Source: Rikenellaceae bacterium
Lineage (GTDB): Bacteria; Bacteroidota; Bacteroidia; Bacteroidales; UBA932
Length of the DNA: 19,457 nt
Direction of reading: 5' to 3'
NCBI GenBank assembly: GCA_900767405.1
Contig: CAAFZB010000007.1
Coordinates: 1 to 19,457, forward strand
Of the stretch, positions 8,651 to 15,932 are shown one piece after another. A program made the position numbers and the translations under genes. The notes under the pieces are model-generated. The model was given only the letters and a program-made list of their open reading frames with translations. It was not told where the DNA came from and made no database searches. Within the stretch, counting starts at the first letter, position 1, and the number at the start of each line of letters is the position of its first letter.

Positions 8651-9652
8651 ATGAACGTAAGAAAAAATCAGATTGACGAGCTCAACTTGCAGCTCACTGT
8701 AAAAATTACCTCAGAAGATTATGCCGCTGCTTCAAAGAAGAAGACAGCGGAGATCAGGAGAAATGCAGAATTCAAAGGTTTCCGTAAAGGAATGGTTCCC
8801 GCTTCACTTATCCAGCGTGTGTACGGGGAGCAGATTCTTGTGGAATCTGTAAACGAAGCCGTTGGCACTGCCTTGGACGAGTATATCAAGAAAAATATGC
8901 TCAATATCCTTGGAGAGCCTCTGGCTTCTGAAAAGCAGAAGGAACAGGAGTGGAAAGACGGAAACGATTTCGAATTCATTTTTGATGCCGCTCTCCGCCC
9001 CGAACTCAATTTCGAAGTAGGGAAGTCTGATGAGGTTCCTCAATATGCTGTATCTGTAGCCGCTGAGGACAAGAAGAAAATGACAGAGACGCTGAAGAAG
9101 ATCGAAAGCGAGAAGAAGGACAACAAAGAGCCCAAGACCGACGAGCAGCTTGAAAAAGAAGCGGCAGACCGTCTCGCCGAACAGTACAGACAGGAAGCGG
9201 AATGGCGCCTGAGCAAAGATATACGCAACTATTTCGTTACAAAATCTGCAATAAAGCTTCCCGAGGATTTCCTTAAGCGCTGGCTTCTTGCAGCCAACAG
9301 CGGAAAGGTTACGAAGGAGCAGGTAGAACAGGAGTTCCCTGCATTCGTCGAGGATTTCAAGTGGCAGATGGTACGCGGCTATCTTATGCAGAAATTCGGT
9401 TTTAAGATAGAGAAGAAAGACCTTGAAGAGGCTGCACGGGCCTTCGTTACCTATCAGTATGCAATGTACGGTATCGGCAACGTGCCGGAAGATATGATAA
9501 GCGAGGCCGTCAACAACCTTATGACAGACGAGAAGCAGATCGACAGACTTGTCGAACAGGTCGAGGACCAGAAAGTACTATCGCGTCTGAAGGAGGAAAT
9601 CACAGTCAAGAGCAAGAAGATAACATCGGCCAAGTTCCGCGAACTGGCATAA
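8651..9652 (+). CDS. tig: Trigger factor lacking the PPIase domain
   Basis: This is a ribosome-associated chaperone that receives nascent chains at the exit tunnel. Residues 1-125 are the ribosome-binding domain, with the signature FKGFRKGMVPASLIQRVYGE (41-60) that docks on L23. Residues about 195-333 are the C-terminal substrate-cradle domain, including LPEDFLKRWLLAAN and FVTYQYAMYGIGNVPEDM. Family members are usually about 430-450 residues with an FKBP-type PPIase domain between them. Here that region is replaced by a charged, probably helical linker (about 138-190, rich in K, E, D and Q, such as KKIESEKKDNKEPKTDEQLE). The frame is unbroken and the remaining domains are well conserved, so this looks like a domain loss rather than a broken gene. 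It should still chaperone, but without prolyl isomerase activity. Confidence 0.92.
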   Translation: MNVRKNQIDELNLQLTVKITSEDYAAASKKKTAEIRRNAEFKGFRKGMVPASLIQRVYGEQILVESVNEAVGTALDEYIKKNMLNILGEPLASEKQKEQEWKDGNDFEFIFDAALRPELNFEVGKSDEVPQYAVSVAAEDKKKMTETLKKIESEKKDNKEPKTDEQLEKEAADRLAEQYRQEAEWRLSKDIRNYFVTKSAIKLPEDFLKRWLLAANSGKVTKEQVEQEFPAFVEDFKWQMVRGYLMQKFGFKIEKKDLEEAARAFVTYQYAMYGIGNVPEDMISEAVNNLMTDEKQIDRLVEQVEDQKVLSRLKEEITVKSKKITSAKFRELA

Positions 9653-9679
9653 TGGAATCAACCACATAACATCATATTT

Positions 9680-10483
9680 ATGCGTAAAATTTTTGTTTTT
9701 GCAGCCGCTTGCCTTGCTATGGTATGCTGTACGTCCACTCCCAAGGACGAACTTGTATGCGACGAATACGGCGTTGTACAGAGAGTGAACCCGGACAAGA
9801 AAGTCGTTTATCTCGTATTCACAGGTCACTTCAGTGAAGATGATAACGGGGCTTTCGAAAATTTCGACGGTATTGAGCCGGTTCTTGACATTCTAAAGGA
9901 GAAAGGTGTAAAAGGCTCCTTCTTTCCTACCGGGAACTGTTTCCGTCAGGAGAAGTACGCTTCTTCAATCAAGCGTATAATAGATGAAGGACATTATCTT
10001 TCGGCCCATTCGAACCGGCACCTTCTGCTCTGCCCCTACGATGACAGGGACCATACTCTTGTAACACCCGATTCTCTTAAAGAAGATATTGCCGGAATGG
10101 AAGCTGAACTCGTGCGTTTCGGCCTTAAGAAAGAGCAGTTCGATTATATGATTCCTCCTTATGAGTGGTACAATCAGGAAACTGCCGACGGACTCCACGC
10201 TCTCGGGTTCAGTCTCTGCAATCCAACCGAAGGCCTGGTTACAGGCGAAGACTGGATGCCCAGCGATGCCGAGAACTACCAGTCTGCCGCACAGATGGTT
10301 CAGAATATCTGGGATTTTGAGCAGACCGAAGGTCTCAACGGTGCGATTATCCTTGTACACGCAATGGTATATCCCGGACGTGAGCCCGAAGACAGAACTT
10401 ACACACATCTTGGAGAAATTATTGACGGCCTTCGCGAAAGAGGATATGACTTCGGCAATTTTGCCAACGTTACCCGTCAGTAA
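9680..10483 (+). CDS. Secreted polysaccharide-deacetylase-fold protein
   Basis: 267 residues. The N-terminus MRKIFVFAAACLAMVCCTST is a signal sequence ending in a double cysteine, so a lipoprotein is possible though the lipobox is weak. The body resembles the NodB/CE4 fold: a first strand VVYLVFTGHF (42-51), VLDILKEKGVKGSFFPTGN (68-86), the metal-binding histidine pair H110-SNR-H114, IPPYEWYN (158-165) in place of R-x-P-x-G, and ILVHAM (224-229) as the last motif. The usual TFDD catalytic motif is not present at the first strand; TGHFSEDD is in its place, so deacetylase activity is doubtful. Similar divergent domains occur attached to glycanases in Bacteroidetes (family knowledge from memory). 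It sits 27 bases after trigger factor and abuts the convergent PAP2 gene, with no terminator between the stops. Confidence 0.75.
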   Translation: MRKIFVFAAACLAMVCCTSTPKDELVCDEYGVVQRVNPDKKVVYLVFTGHFSEDDNGAFENFDGIEPVLDILKEKGVKGSFFPTGNCFRQEKYASSIKRIIDEGHYLSAHSNRHLLLCPYDDRDHTLVTPDSLKEDIAGMEAELVRFGLKKEQFDYMIPPYEWYNQETADGLHALGFSLCNPTEGLVTGEDWMPSDAENYQSAAQMVQNIWDFEQTEGLNGAIILVHAMVYPGREPEDRTYTHLGEIIDGLRERGYDFGNFANVTRQ

Positions 10484-11089
10484 TCAGAATCTTATGACAA
10501 GTGAGGCGCAGCAGGCGCCCGAATATGGATCTGCAGTTGGCATAAGTGCCAGCTGCATTTCTTTTTGTTCTTTTATTCCGAACAGTCTTTTCAATGGCCC
10601 GCAGGTCCAACGGCCTATATTTGCCGAGAGAATCCCGATTCCGGCCCCGGCAAGGGCATCATACCAGTGATGCCTGTTGTGAACCACCCGCATTACTCCG
10701 ACACCTGTTGCAAGAGCGTATGCTCCGGCACCCCAGCCCCATCCGTAATCCTGCCTTATAAGGTCGGCTCCAAGAAATGCTGTAGACGTGTGCCCCGATG
10801 GAAAGGAGTTGTTTGCCGTATGGTCTGGCCTGGGTTCATATATCACAGCCTTCAGGGTCTGGGTTATTATGAAATTCGAGGCGAAGCCTACTCCAAGTTT
10901 GATAAGGCGGTCATACCATTCGCTTTCGGTTGGAACGCCCATAAAGCCCATTACAAAGTCCGCTCCCATAGGAACATACTGGAAGTATGTCTCTACGTTC
11001 CTCCATTCCTGATAACGGGGCTGAGTCTGGGCCTGGATTACCAGAGGAAAGATTACCGCCGCAAACAATGCAATTAGGACTTTTTTCAT
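10484..11089 (-). CDS. PAP2-superfamily phosphatase
   Basis: 201 residues with all three acid-phosphatase motifs in order: K80-x6-RP (KAVIYEPRP), PSGH at 97-100, and R134-x5-H140-x3-D144 (RVVHNRHHWYD). These form the phosphohistidine active site of the PAP2 family, which in bacteria removes phosphate from undecaprenyl diphosphate, lipid A or phosphatidylglycerol phosphate. Which substrate applies here cannot be seen. It starts with a signal-like hydrophobic segment ending AQ (about residues 4-21) and has few other membrane spans, so it is probably periplasmic or loosely membrane-bound. Its last residues (CASLVIRF) end in phenylalanine. The start codon overlaps the stop of the S9 peptidase gene in an ATGA junction, so the two are coupled. 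Its stop directly abuts that of the deacetylase-like gene. Confidence 0.87.
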   Translation of the reverse strand: MKKVLIALFAAVIFPLVIQAQTQPRYQEWRNVETYFQYVPMGADFVMGFMGVPTESEWYDRLIKLGVGFASNFIITQTLKAVIYEPRPDHTANNSFPSGHTSTAFLGADLIRQDYGWGWGAGAYALATGVGVMRVVHNRHHWYDALAGAGIGILSANIGRWTCGPLKRLFGIKEQKEMQLALMPTADPYSGACCASLVIRF

Positions 11090-12912
11090 AGGTTATCTAT
11101 AAAGAACTCCGTAATTTTCTCATATAGATGGTCGGCTGCTTCATCCCTCATATTGTGCGCCGAAAGGGGATAGGGGAAGTACTCCAACTGAATGCCTTTG
11201 TCTATGCATTTCTGCACGAAATCCATAGAGTGCCTTGGAATTACCGTATCGTCTTTGATGCCGTGGCAGATGAGCAGTCTGGCCTTAAGATTTTCTGCCC
11301 GGTTGATAAGAGATGTCTTTTCGAATCCTTCCTTATTGGTGGCTTCGGTGTCCATATAACGCTCACCGTACATTATCTCGTACCATCTCCAGTCAATCAC
11401 AGGGCCTCCGGCAAGACCGGCCTTGAAGAATTCGGGATAGTTGGTAAGCAGGCTTATTGTCATAAATCCGCCATAACTCCATCCGTGAACACCTATCCGT
11501 TCCTTGTCTATCCATTCATTTTTCAGAAGTTCCCGAATGCCGGTCATCTGGTCGTCCATTTCCTTGCGGCCGCATTCGCGGTTTATTGCTTTTTCGAATT
11601 CGCTGCCTCTGAATTGGGTCCCGCGGTTGTCCTGAACATAAACCACGAAGCCTCTTTGGGCCATAAGCATTTCCCACATCCTGATGTTTGCAAGATAGCT
11701 GTCGTGAACCATCTGGCTGTGCGGGCCTCCGTAAACATACACTATCAGGGGATATTTCCTTCCGGGGTCGAAGTTCAGCGGTTTGATGAGTCTGTACCAG
11801 TTTGCGAACTTCCCGTCTGCCGACGGTACGGTTCCGGTCTCTACCTCGCAACCGCAGAATTGCTTGAGAGGATCTTCGGCGCGGCTGAGCTCCCGGACAA
11901 GTTTTCCGTCGGAGCGGTATAGATCTATTGCTCCGGGATTGTCCAGACTGCTCCATTTGTCCAGGTATTCCGTGCAATCGGGATTCATAGAGAAGGAGTG
12001 ATATCCTGGCGTTCGGGAAAGTTTCTGGGGAACACCCGCCTTCCGCCCTTTAAGACGGGTTCGGTAGAGCTCGGTGCGGAATCCGTCGAAGACGTGAGCC
12101 GAATAATAAAGGAAGTTGCCGTCGTTCGCAACGTATTCTACGTCATTGTCCAGGGGCGTTATCCTGTTGCAGGTCCCCAGAGTGTCGCACAGGTAGAGGT
12201 TTCGGTAACCGTCCCTGTTGTCGGTACGGTAGATGAATTCATAGCTTCCTTTGACAAACACAATGGGGTCGAGCGGCTCAACCCAGGCTTCGTTGTGTTC
12301 TTCAAGTATTGTCCTTACGAATCTGCCGCTGTGGCTGTCGTACATATTCAGTTTAAGGTGGTGCTGGCTGCGGTCCAGTACCTGAACGAACAGATACTTT
12401 GCATCAGGGCTCCAGCAGACCTCTGTAAGATAGCGGTCTGTGCCGAAATCCTGCACGTCCAAGGTGCATAGAACCGTGCCTGTCGTGTCGCAGACACATA
12501 CGGCGAGCTCTTCTGACGCCGTCCCTATCATCGGGTAGGGGAAGGAACCGTAAATGCCGGTTACGATTCCCACGTTCCTTTGGTCCTTACGGTAAACGGC
12601 AACCCGGCCGGGGTCGGAAGGGCAGGGAAAAATCCCTGTCTCGCAACCGAATTCGTTCCGGCTCACCGATTCACCGAAAACGATGCCTTCGCTTGGGGAT
12701 TGTGGCAGCGGATATGAGTACTTGGGTTCATCTGGCTTTCTTCCTTCAAGAAGTTCGCCCTTGGGGCCCCAATGATAGTCTTTGATTACCGTTCTTATCC
12801 TTGCCTTGCCTGCAATGTCGGTTGCATCGAGCAGCCTGCCGTCCTTTGTTCCGGGGGTGAAACTGCCAAGAATGGCCAGAATTGTCAGAAGAGTCGCCAG
12901 CATATCATTCAA
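11086..12912 (-). CDS. S9 family peptidase, dipeptidyl-peptidase-IV-like, shortened
   Basis: 608 residues. The C-terminal alpha/beta-hydrolase domain (from about 370) carries VYGGPHSQ, the nucleophile motif GWSYGGF (S479), the acid in HGIKDDTV (D554) and the histidine in SAHNM (H586): a complete catalytic triad of prolyl oligopeptidases. The N-terminal part is a beta-propeller with VAVYRKDQRNV and an EEHNEAW stretch (204-210) that may supply the glutamates binding the free substrate N-terminus. Bacteroidetes DPP-IV enzymes are typically above 700 residues; here the segment before VAVYRKDQ is about 100 residues, too short for the usual first blades. A signal-like hydrophobic stretch (MNDMLATLLTILAILGSFTP) suggests export. 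Its likely role is removing N-terminal dipeptides in the periplasm. It overlaps the upstream gene by 8 bases and the downstream PAP2 gene by 4. Confidence 0.85.
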   Translation of the reverse strand: MNDMLATLLTILAILGSFTPGTKDGRLLDATDIAGKARIRTVIKDYHWGPKGELLEGRKPDEPKYSYPLPQSPSEGIVFGESVSRNEFGCETGIFPCPSDPGRVAVYRKDQRNVGIVTGIYGSFPYPMIGTASEELAVCVCDTTGTVLCTLDVQDFGTDRYLTEVCWSPDAKYLFVQVLDRSQHHLKLNMYDSHSGRFVRTILEEHNEAWVEPLDPIVFVKGSYEFIYRTDNRDGYRNLYLCDTLGTCNRITPLDNDVEYVANDGNFLYYSAHVFDGFRTELYRTRLKGRKAGVPQKLSRTPGYHSFSMNPDCTEYLDKWSSLDNPGAIDLYRSDGKLVRELSRAEDPLKQFCGCEVETGTVPSADGKFANWYRLIKPLNFDPGRKYPLIVYVYGGPHSQMVHDSYLANIRMWEMLMAQRGFVVYVQDNRGTQFRGSEFEKAINRECGRKEMDDQMTGIRELLKNEWIDKERIGVHGWSYGGFMTISLLTNYPEFFKAGLAGGPVIDWRWYEIMYGERYMDTEATNKEGFEKTSLINRAENLKARLLICHGIKDDTVIPRHSMDFVQKCIDKGIQLEYFPYPLSAHNMRDEAADHLYEKITEFFIDNL

Positions 12913-13351
12913 TACCGGATATGTCGTCGATTGGAAGGCTGCTTATCACTGCTTCGTCGTTGTTGTCGTAAGCAGTAGGAATGACTTTCTGGATTTCGTA
13001 CACCACGTATTTCTGCATACCTCTCCAAGGCAGCATTCCGTTGTATTCCTTGTAACGCAGTTCCACAACCCGTCCGCTGCAATGCATAAGCGAGTCGGCG
13101 ATAGCCTTGTCCACTACAGAGAAATTGAATTCATTGGACTGGATGCTTCCTCCGTTCTTTGCACCCTTGAATCCTGTCTGGATAAGACGGCCCTCATAGG
13201 TTTTCCATACCCATCCTTTGTAAACGAACTGGTTTAATTCTCCGGCCTTGACACCTTCTCCAAGGACAAAGCAGAATTTGAAATAAAAGAATACTGCGAC
13301 GGCAACTATTGCTATTATGCCGATGACGGCAAGAATTCCACCTTTTTTCAT
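12905..13351 (-). CDS. Conserved Bacteroidales single-pass membrane protein
   Basis: 148 residues: one N-terminal transmembrane helix (about 5-25, ILAVIGIIAIVAVAVFFYFK) and then a soluble domain that should face the periplasm. I recognise the pattern GEGVKAGELNQFVYKG, KTYEGRLIQTGF, SIQSNEFNFSV and KEYNGMLPWRG from a small family found across Bacteroidales. Some databases label it 6-phosphogluconate dehydrogenase, but there is no Rossmann or dehydrogenase motif here, so that name should not be copied. The function is unknown. It begins 6 bases after the stop of the SGNH hydrolase gene and overlaps the start of the S9 peptidase gene by 8 bases, which places it inside one transcript with secreted hydrolases. 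Confidence 0.8.
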   Translation of the reverse strand: MKKGGILAVIGIIAIVAVAVFFYFKFCFVLGEGVKAGELNQFVYKGWVWKTYEGRLIQTGFKGAKNGGSIQSNEFNFSVVDKAIADSLMHCSGRVVELRYKEYNGMLPWRGMQKYVVYEIQKVIPTAYDNNDEAVISSLPIDDISGIE

Positions 13352-13357
13352 AATTAT

Positions 13358-14476
13358 TTACTTGATAGGTTTGTCACAAAGGTCCCAACCGGTAAGTGTT
13401 GCGACATAGGGAAGTATTACGTGTGCGATTTTCTTGTGTGCCTTGTAGTTGGGATGCATATCGGCACCGAGTTCACGGTCGTCGTCGAAATCCACCTTGG
13501 GGAATATGGCCGTATATGCTACGTTCTTGAGTCCGCAGGTTGTTGCGGCTTTGCGTACATAGTTGAAAAGTTTCTCGTCAGATTTTGATGCGCAGCACAG
13601 TATGGGATGGTCTTCGCCGTAGTTTGCCTTGATTTCCTTGAGAAGCTTGTGGTATTTTGTAACGTATCTTCTTTCCGAAGGCTGGAGTGAAACGGAGAAA
13701 TCGTTAGCTCCGAGATATATTACGGTGATTGCAGGTTTCCAGTCAGATTTGCCTGCATCCCAGATTGTTTCCTTGCTCTCGTCGAAGGTCTGTGTATAGC
13801 GTTCGGGCATATGGTAACCCTGAATACCCGGTTTGTGCTCTTCGTTGTAGTTGCGTGCGATACCCATCCCGGAGTGGGCGATTGTCATAAGATCGGCGTC
13901 GAAGTATCTCGCTATGATGGCTTCGTATGCTTTGTTGACGTTCTCGGTTGCGGGGGAGAAACGGTCGGTCGAAACAGAGTTCTCGCTTCCGTATCCGCAG
14001 GTGTAGGAGTCTCCTACGACTTCAATCATCCTTTCCTTGAGAGGCTGGGCCTGGAGAAGTGGTCCCTGCGTGGTGAAACTGTGGATGGTAGTTGTGCCCT
14101 GTTCACCTTCGGTCCTCTTCTGGAGAGTGATGAAATGGTTGCCCTTGCCGGCCTTCTCTACCAATACTACGGTGCTGTCCTTGCCGAAGGTTGTGATGAT
14201 TCTGTCGGCTTCTTCGGTGGGCTCTTTGTCAACCCAGAGGTTGTAATAGTTCTTTTTGGTGTCGGACACTTTCATATAAAGGTAATCACCGCTGAAGGCG
14301 ACTCTTACCGTCGATGCCGACCAGTCGAATGACACCGAACCGTCCTGAGAAATCGCGGTTCTTGCGACGTAGGTTATGTGGCTGTCGTTTGCGGCTGTCG
14401 TGACAGCTTTAGCCGGGGCTTTTGCCACTGCCATAACAGGCAGCAGCAATGCCAACGAAAGGATAATCTTTTTCAT
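13358..14476 (-). CDS. Secreted SGNH/GDSL esterase, CE2-like
   Basis: 372 residues with a signal peptide (MKKIILSLALLLPVMAVAKA). After it comes a beta-sandwich domain (about 30-145) and a SGNH hydrolase domain with nucleophile S157 in VVGDSYTCGYG, block II glycine in SGMGIARN (about 202-209), N258 in LGANDFS, and the D339-M-H341 pair near the C-terminus. This two-domain order matches carbohydrate esterase family 2, whose members remove acetyl groups from plant or other polysaccharides (family knowledge), so a polysaccharide deacetylase role is likely but the substrate is unknown. The ATG at 14476 is chosen because it starts the signal peptide; the open frame upstream to 14662 crosses the rpmE2 terminator and is not coding. 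It is the first gene of the four-gene minus-strand cluster. Confidence 0.87.
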   Translation of the reverse strand: MKKIILSLALLLPVMAVAKAPAKAVTTAANDSHITYVARTAISQDGSVSFDWSASTVRVAFSGDYLYMKVSDTKKNYYNLWVDKEPTEEADRIITTFGKDSTVVLVEKAGKGNHFITLQKRTEGEQGTTTIHSFTTQGPLLQAQPLKERMIEVVGDSYTCGYGSENSVSTDRFSPATENVNKAYEAIIARYFDADLMTIAHSGMGIARNYNEEHKPGIQGYHMPERYTQTFDESKETIWDAGKSDWKPAITVIYLGANDFSVSLQPSERRYVTKYHKLLKEIKANYGEDHPILCCASKSDEKLFNYVRKAATTCGLKNVAYTAIFPKVDFDDDRELGADMHPNYKAHKKIAHVILPYVATLTGWDLCDKPIK

Positions 14477-14481
14477 ATTTA

Positions 14482-14489
14482 CAAATATA
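14482..14489 (-). promoter_or_regulatory. Possible -7 box for the SGNH esterase gene
   Basis: On the minus strand the bases read TATATTTG, an exact match to the Bacteroidetes -7 consensus TAnnTTTG. It ends only 5 bases before the ATG at 14476, so a transcript from it would be almost leaderless. No TTTG lies at the expected distance upstream, where the rpmE2 terminator sits. It could be chance in AT-rich DNA. Confidence 0.35.
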
Positions 14490-14497
14490 CAAAAATT

Positions 14498-14530
14498 AAA
14501 AAAGGCCGTGACCTGGTCGCGACCTTTTTT
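14498..14530 (-). terminator. Intrinsic terminator of rpmE2
   Basis: A hairpin at 14504-14524 (GGCCGTGAC against GTCGCGACC with one mismatch and one G-T pair, three-base loop) is flanked by six A on one side and six T on the other. Read on the minus strand it gives a stem followed by TTTTTT just after the rpmE2 stop at 14553. The symmetric flanks would let it work in either direction. Confidence 0.8.
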
Positions 14531-14552
14531 CCTATCATATTTGAAAGAATTA

Positions 14553-14804
14553 TTATTTCTTTCTGTTCTTGTATCTCTGGTAGAACATATCAACACGTCC
14601 GGCAGTATCGACAATCTTTGTCTTTCCGGTGTAGAAAGGGTGAGAAGTGTTTGAAATCTCAAGCTTTACGAGAGGGTATTCGACACCTTCGATTGTGATT
14701 GTCTCTTTAGTGCTGGCGCAAGAGCGGGTGATGAACACGTCTTCGTTTGACATATCCTTGAAAGCTACAAGACGGTAGGTTTCGGGATGGATTCCTTTTT
14801 TCAT
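14553..14804 (-). CDS. rpmE2: 50S ribosomal protein L31, type B
   Basis: 83 residues starting MKKGIHPETYRLVAFKDM and containing SNTSHPFYTGKTKIVDTAGRVD and FYQRYKNRKK, the typical sequence of bacterial L31. It lacks the CxxC zinc ribbon of type A L31; its only cysteine is in RSCAST, so it is the zinc-independent type B form common in Bacteroidetes. L31 bridges the two ribosomal subunits at the central protuberance. The gene stands alone with its own promoter (14832-14863) and terminator (14498-14530). Its short leader contains a perfect 10-base palindrome. Confidence 0.95.
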   Translation of the reverse strand: MKKGIHPETYRLVAFKDMSNEDVFITRSCASTKETITIEGVEYPLVKLEISNTSHPFYTGKTKIVDTAGRVDMFYQRYKNRKK

Positions 14805-14807
14805 TTT

Positions 14808-14817
14808 ACACTAGTGT
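14808..14817. promoter_or_regulatory. Perfect palindrome ACACTAGTGT in the rpmE2 leader
   Basis: A 10-base perfect inverted repeat lies 3 bases upstream of the rpmE2 ATG and about 15 bases downstream of its -7 box, inside the predicted 5' leader. That position would suit a small operator or a structure sequestering the start codon. Such a short palindrome can also be chance; no second copy is seen elsewhere in the window. Confidence 0.35.
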
Positions 14818-14831
14818 TTTAAAAAGCGGCG

Positions 14832-14863
14832 CAAATATAAGAATTTACGCCATAAAAAGCAAA
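14832..14863 (-). promoter_or_regulatory. Bacteroidetes-type promoter of rpmE2
   Basis: On the minus strand TTTG (14860-14863) and TATATTTG (14832-14839) are separated by 20 bases, an exact fit to the primary sigma factor consensus TTTG-N19-21-TAnnTTTG of Bacteroides. The -33 box lies directly beyond the stop codon of the DUF1343 gene (14865-14867). A start of transcription near 14826 would give a leader of about 20 bases before rpmE2. Confidence 0.8.
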
Positions 14864-14864
14864 T

Positions 14865-15932
14865 TTACTTTATTCTGAACGGTGCGTCGTCATACAGGCA
14901 GAAACGCTTGGCCTTCCTTATCCATTTCTGTTCTTCTCCCTTGACGTGCTCCTGAACAATGTCGAAGGTTATCTCTCCTTTGAGACAGGCTTCAATGACA
15001 GGGTCCGCTATCTTCAAGAAAAGCTGGGGCAGGAGCTCGAACTGCGAGTATCGGTCGCAGAAATATTTCATCAGCTGCAGGGTGTGCAGCAGGGAATGAT
15101 ACTGCACCCCGGGCCTGAGGATAATCTGATATCCGTAGCATCGTTCATCCTTGTATCGGCCTGCGGCCGGAGTGAAACTGCAGGGACGCATAAGCACACC
15201 TTCGGGACAGGGGACCCGGCCCCGGTCTGTGGTTTTGACAAAGGGCGCGCCTATGTATTCGTACGGTCTGGAAGTGCCGATTCCCGGGGTTATGGTAGTA
15301 TTGTTCCACAGGCCTCCTCCCGAATAGAGCAGGCAGGTGAAGAACCCGGGGATGTCCGAAGCGGGAGCTATGGTCCAGGGCATAAGAACCGAGGTGGATT
15401 CAAGCGCGTTCGCCGATATTATATGCAAGGGAAATTCGGATGCGTTTTCGTGGTAGTAGAAAAAGCACAGCTCTCCCAGGGTGAGCCCGTGCCTGTGCGC
15501 CACCATCGGGATCCACAGTTCGGTGTCCAGGGTCGTGGGCATACTGCCTTCTACGGTTCTTCCGGCAGGATTGGGATGATCGACTATGTATATCGACGGG
15601 CCCTGTTCCATCCGTGAGCGGAAAAGCAGAAGCCTCATTACGTCGCGGGTATAGTTGAAATACCTGCATCCGACATCTTGAATCTCTACAACTATAGCAT
15701 CGAGGTTTTCAAGTTCCTCCTGCGAGAAATCGAAGTGCGAGGTCAGTGGAGTGAGCTCGGCCGTGGCAGGGGAGAACAGCTTTGCAAGATTGCCTCTCCT
15801 GGAAAAAATCTCCCAGGTGTATTCCCCGCTCTGGGGATCCCAGCAGTTCTGGGTACAGAAACAACCGACTCTGCCGTTCTGCAGGGCTTTGTCCATCTGG
15901 TCGCGCAAAGGGGTTGTCCTGAAAGAAAACAT
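14865..15932 (-). CDS. DUF1343 (NamZ-like exo-muramidase family) protein, no signal peptide
   Basis: 355 residues. Family motifs are present in order: RVGCFCTQN (21-29), AIVVEIQDVGCRYFNY (79-94), VDHPNPAGRTVEG (117-129), HGLTLGEL (148-155) and GIGTSRPYEYIGAPF (217-231). Characterised DUF1343 proteins (NamZ, family GH171) remove MurNAc from the non-reducing end of peptidoglycan fragments and are usually exported. This one starts MFSFRTTPLRDQ with no signal peptide. The usual PEHG motif is replaced (LFSPATAELTPL) and the SEGRGT motif is ITPGIGT, so catalysis is uncertain. ATG at 15932 is chosen because it overlaps the glmM stop by one base (TAATG), a classic coupled start; the open frame further up to 16070 lies within glmM and shows no family homology. 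The link to glmM fits amino-sugar recycling. Confidence 0.8.
   Translation of the reverse strand: MFSFRTTPLRDQMDKALQNGRVGCFCTQNCWDPQSGEYTWEIFSRRGNLAKLFSPATAELTPLTSHFDFSQEELENLDAIVVEIQDVGCRYFNYTRDVMRLLLFRSRMEQGPSIYIVDHPNPAGRTVEGSMPTTLDTELWIPMVAHRHGLTLGELCFFYYHENASEFPLHIISANALESTSVLMPWTIAPASDIPGFFTCLLYSGGGLWNNTTITPGIGTSRPYEYIGAPFVKTTDRGRVPCPEGVLMRPCSFTPAAGRYKDERCYGYQIILRPGVQYHSLLHTLQLMKYFCDRYSQFELLPQLFLKIADPVIEACLKGEITFDIVQEHVKGEEQKWIRKAKRFCLYDDAPFRIK

Noticed and set aside
11128..11922. 264-codon plus-strand frame over the S9 peptidase gene
   Set aside because: The minus-strand product has a full catalytic triad and family homology; the plus frame shows neither and is a shadow.
14477..14662. 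Upstream extension of the SGNH esterase frame by 62 codons
   Set aside because: It would cross the rpmE2 terminator and overlap rpmE2, and the signal peptide starts at the ATG at 14476.
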